From: Ianthella basta
Lineage: Eukaryota > Porifera > Demospongiae > Verongiida > Ianthellidae
Assembly: GCA_964019415.1 (NCBI GenBank)
Contig: OZ025874.1
Location: forward strand, 4,863,196 to 4,927,195
Reading direction: 5' to 3'
Length of the DNA: 64,000 nucleotides
Both the position numbers and the translations under genes were made by a program. Position 1 is the stretch's first letter; each line of letters starts with the position of its first letter. Of this stretch, positions 59,101-62,100 are shown one piece after another. The notes beneath the pieces were generated by a model. The model did no database searches. It worked only from the letters and a program-made list of their open reading frames with translations, and had not been told where the DNA came from.

Positions 59101-62100
59101 CGAGCTACAACTTCAACTATTTGCTTGTTGAGGATGCGTTCAAGTATATTGTGACCTTTTGGCAGACGAGCAGCTCTCTCACTTACGTGTACCGTCCAGT
59201 TTGACTCCTGCAAAGGCCGCCAACGACAACTGACAACTTTGTGTACTGGCAAAATTGACAGCAATATCACCGAACGCTTCTTCCTGACAACAAACACTGC
59301 CCCACTGAACAAATAAACTGATTTACTAACTGATTCACTAACTGGTTTACTGACTGATTGCTGTATGTGTGTTTGTGTTGTATCACTATGTACTGTGCAT
59401 GTATGTGGGTGGCTGGAAGAGTAGCCTCCTGGTTAAAGCCCTCCTCATGTTAAATAAGATTCCAAAATCCATATCCAAAATTCGTCCCTACAACGTTGAG
59501 TAGTTTGCAGCGTTCACCGTGGCTGCTTCTGGTCCTGCTGGCTGTATAATCCAAAGCTCTAAAGTGGCTTTGATGACGTCACACATTCCGCACATTCCAT
59601 GGTGATCCAGGAACCGGTGCGATTGCACAATAAGGGAAATAGGGGCTGACGCACAAGACTATGGCTGAAGCTGGATTGAAGTATTATTTCCTGACAATGA
59701 CATGGGCAGATACTATGTGGTATTTGGTATATAAAACCAAAAGGGTTCATGCAGTCATGACATTTGGTGGCATGGCAAAGTGATTCATCTACCCACGTCA
59801 ATTGCAGAAATTAGCAAAAGACCAATTACGTATAAGCGTTAAGGAATGCCGTATGTCATAATTGCATATGATGTCATCACTGGTGGCAGTTTAATACATT
59901 GAAAAGATCGCCGAGATCGAGACTTGTGAAGGGGGACTTGTCGACAAGAATGTGGCGAACGAGTCTTTTAGACAGGATTTTTCGACACTCCTAGACATGG
60001 AATAGCTTCTAGTTTAGCTACCACCAACAAAGTATCAAGGTTAGCTACAGGTAGCAATGGTAAAGCAAGGGAGCGGGTCATAGCCTTATTAGTCATTACT
60101 TGCCGGTTAGTCCCACTCCAGACGTCTCCATCTCAGTGCCTGCTGTGGTGCTTTCGCCGAAATCGTGTCAAGAAGTTTCATTCACCATATTCTGGTCGCT
60201 CATGTCGGCAAATCCCCTTTACGAGTCTCGATCCCAGCAAACATATGTCCTAGCAACTTCAATCAATGACCGTCAGGTGCGTATTTGTGCAAACCATTCA
60301 GCCAGGCCATCTAAATGTGAACATTCAGCACGAAGCACTCAAGGCTGTTGGTGCAACCCCTTTTTCCCTATCTTTTCAATGTATTAAACTGCCACCAGTG
60401 ATGACGTCATATGCAATTATCACCTTAACCGCAACATTCCTGAGTTAGGAGCAACTGGTCTATTAAGGGCCTTGCTATTCAATAAGAAGGCCAAACACTG
60501 AGTGTGATGTCACAAATCAAGTGATGTTTCTTTGTGATGTCATGGAAACATCACATGCTGGGCTGAAGAAACACCTAGTGACCTCACACAGTCGCCTTGT
60601 GACATCACTCTTTATACTTCAAAGATCTTTAGGGTGGTGGGAAGAGAGAAATGGGCACTTATCTTGGAACACATTGCCAGGAACCCTTTTTCCAGTACCA
60701 AAAGTGTCTCATTCTTTGTTGCTTACTAAAGGGCATAACAGTTTCCTGATACTTCTGTGAGTGCCTACTGCGGAATATAGCGGGAGTATAGCTACTGGGA
60801 TGTCATGCAGTAACTATATCCCCACTGTATTAGTTCTCCTGGGCCTAAAATGGTAATGTCACACTTGCCATACCAGTTTGCCCTTGCCGAATGAGGCCCC
60901 CGTTCCCATTATTAAAATGGCAGAAACAGTCAAACGTGTGATGAGTATATAAAGGTATAATCTTCATTTAGTTGAATGAATTCTATTGAGAAGGCGATGT
61001 GAGTAAGAAAACAAGCAAAATAGAAGATGAGATATAGATCAGCTAGGTTATTGCAGCATCTAAAGGATGAACAAGAAGAACAGAGTGTTTGGGAGGGAGT
61101 CTATATTGTCTATGCAGAGGGATCTGGGTTACTGGAGAGGACAACAAGTATCAATGCAGTGCATGCTCCAAGTGGTACCATGAAAGTTGCATGGCATCAT
61201 CAACTCTTACTAACATGCTTAAGGTAGTAGCAGTGGCTCAAAGCTTCTTTTAGGGTACATTACTTCTGGCTACGTAACTCTAAAACCATTTAACCAATCA
61301 TCTTGATTATTACATGGATATTAATCATGGGTGAAGAAATTCACGAAGGAAAATTTTGCGAATTTGGTCAAATCGTGAAAATCGTGAACATTAAACCTTG
61401 CGAAATTTTTCCACTATACGGTACCTTAAGGTACTAGGGAAGGCTAAAGCGATGAAATCAAGCCTGCACAATTTGGAACACATGTTGATTTAGACATCAT
61501 ATATGCACATCCGAAATATGGAGAGTATCAATCCTTCCCTGCCTGAGTTAAAGTGCCACTGAAGAGAAATTTTTTATTTCATTTTAAGTAGTACAAACCT
61601 TCCTAAGACAAACTGCCTATCCTTTGTGTTGACGAAAATGGCTCCTTCATACCATTTTTGACGATTTACACTTGCTACCCTGCACCAAAAACTGGCGACA
61701 GTGTCACACCCCCGTGACGTCACTGGGTTTGCAAATGTCCCAGGTGTGTATATTTACAATGTATTATCATTGAAGTTCATTGCATCGTTGTCCAATCGTA
61801 GAACCTCGAGGCGACTTGATATTGGGCAGGTACATAGCATAACCCATCACAACGGACTGTAGAGGGTTTCGGCTTCGTAGGCCTTCGTTTAGTGAAGCTA
61901 CTGGGTGTGCAAACCGCCGAAGGGTGTAGCTATGTTGAAGCATAGGGCCACGTGGGATTCTGGGCTCTATGGCTGAAGAAAGCGTTGTTTCCTCCTCTTC
62001 CTCTGTTATATACATCCGATGGAGAGTTGTCTGAAGAAGATCTTTCCGAGTACTCGTCGCTCGTTAGACCCTATCAAGACAAACCATTGGCCGGGGAAGA

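Noticed and set aside
59037-59312. 91-codon minus frame as a host exon of the large gene
   Set aside because: It lies wholly inside the 903-bp transposon and its phase and borders do not link to neighbouring exons.
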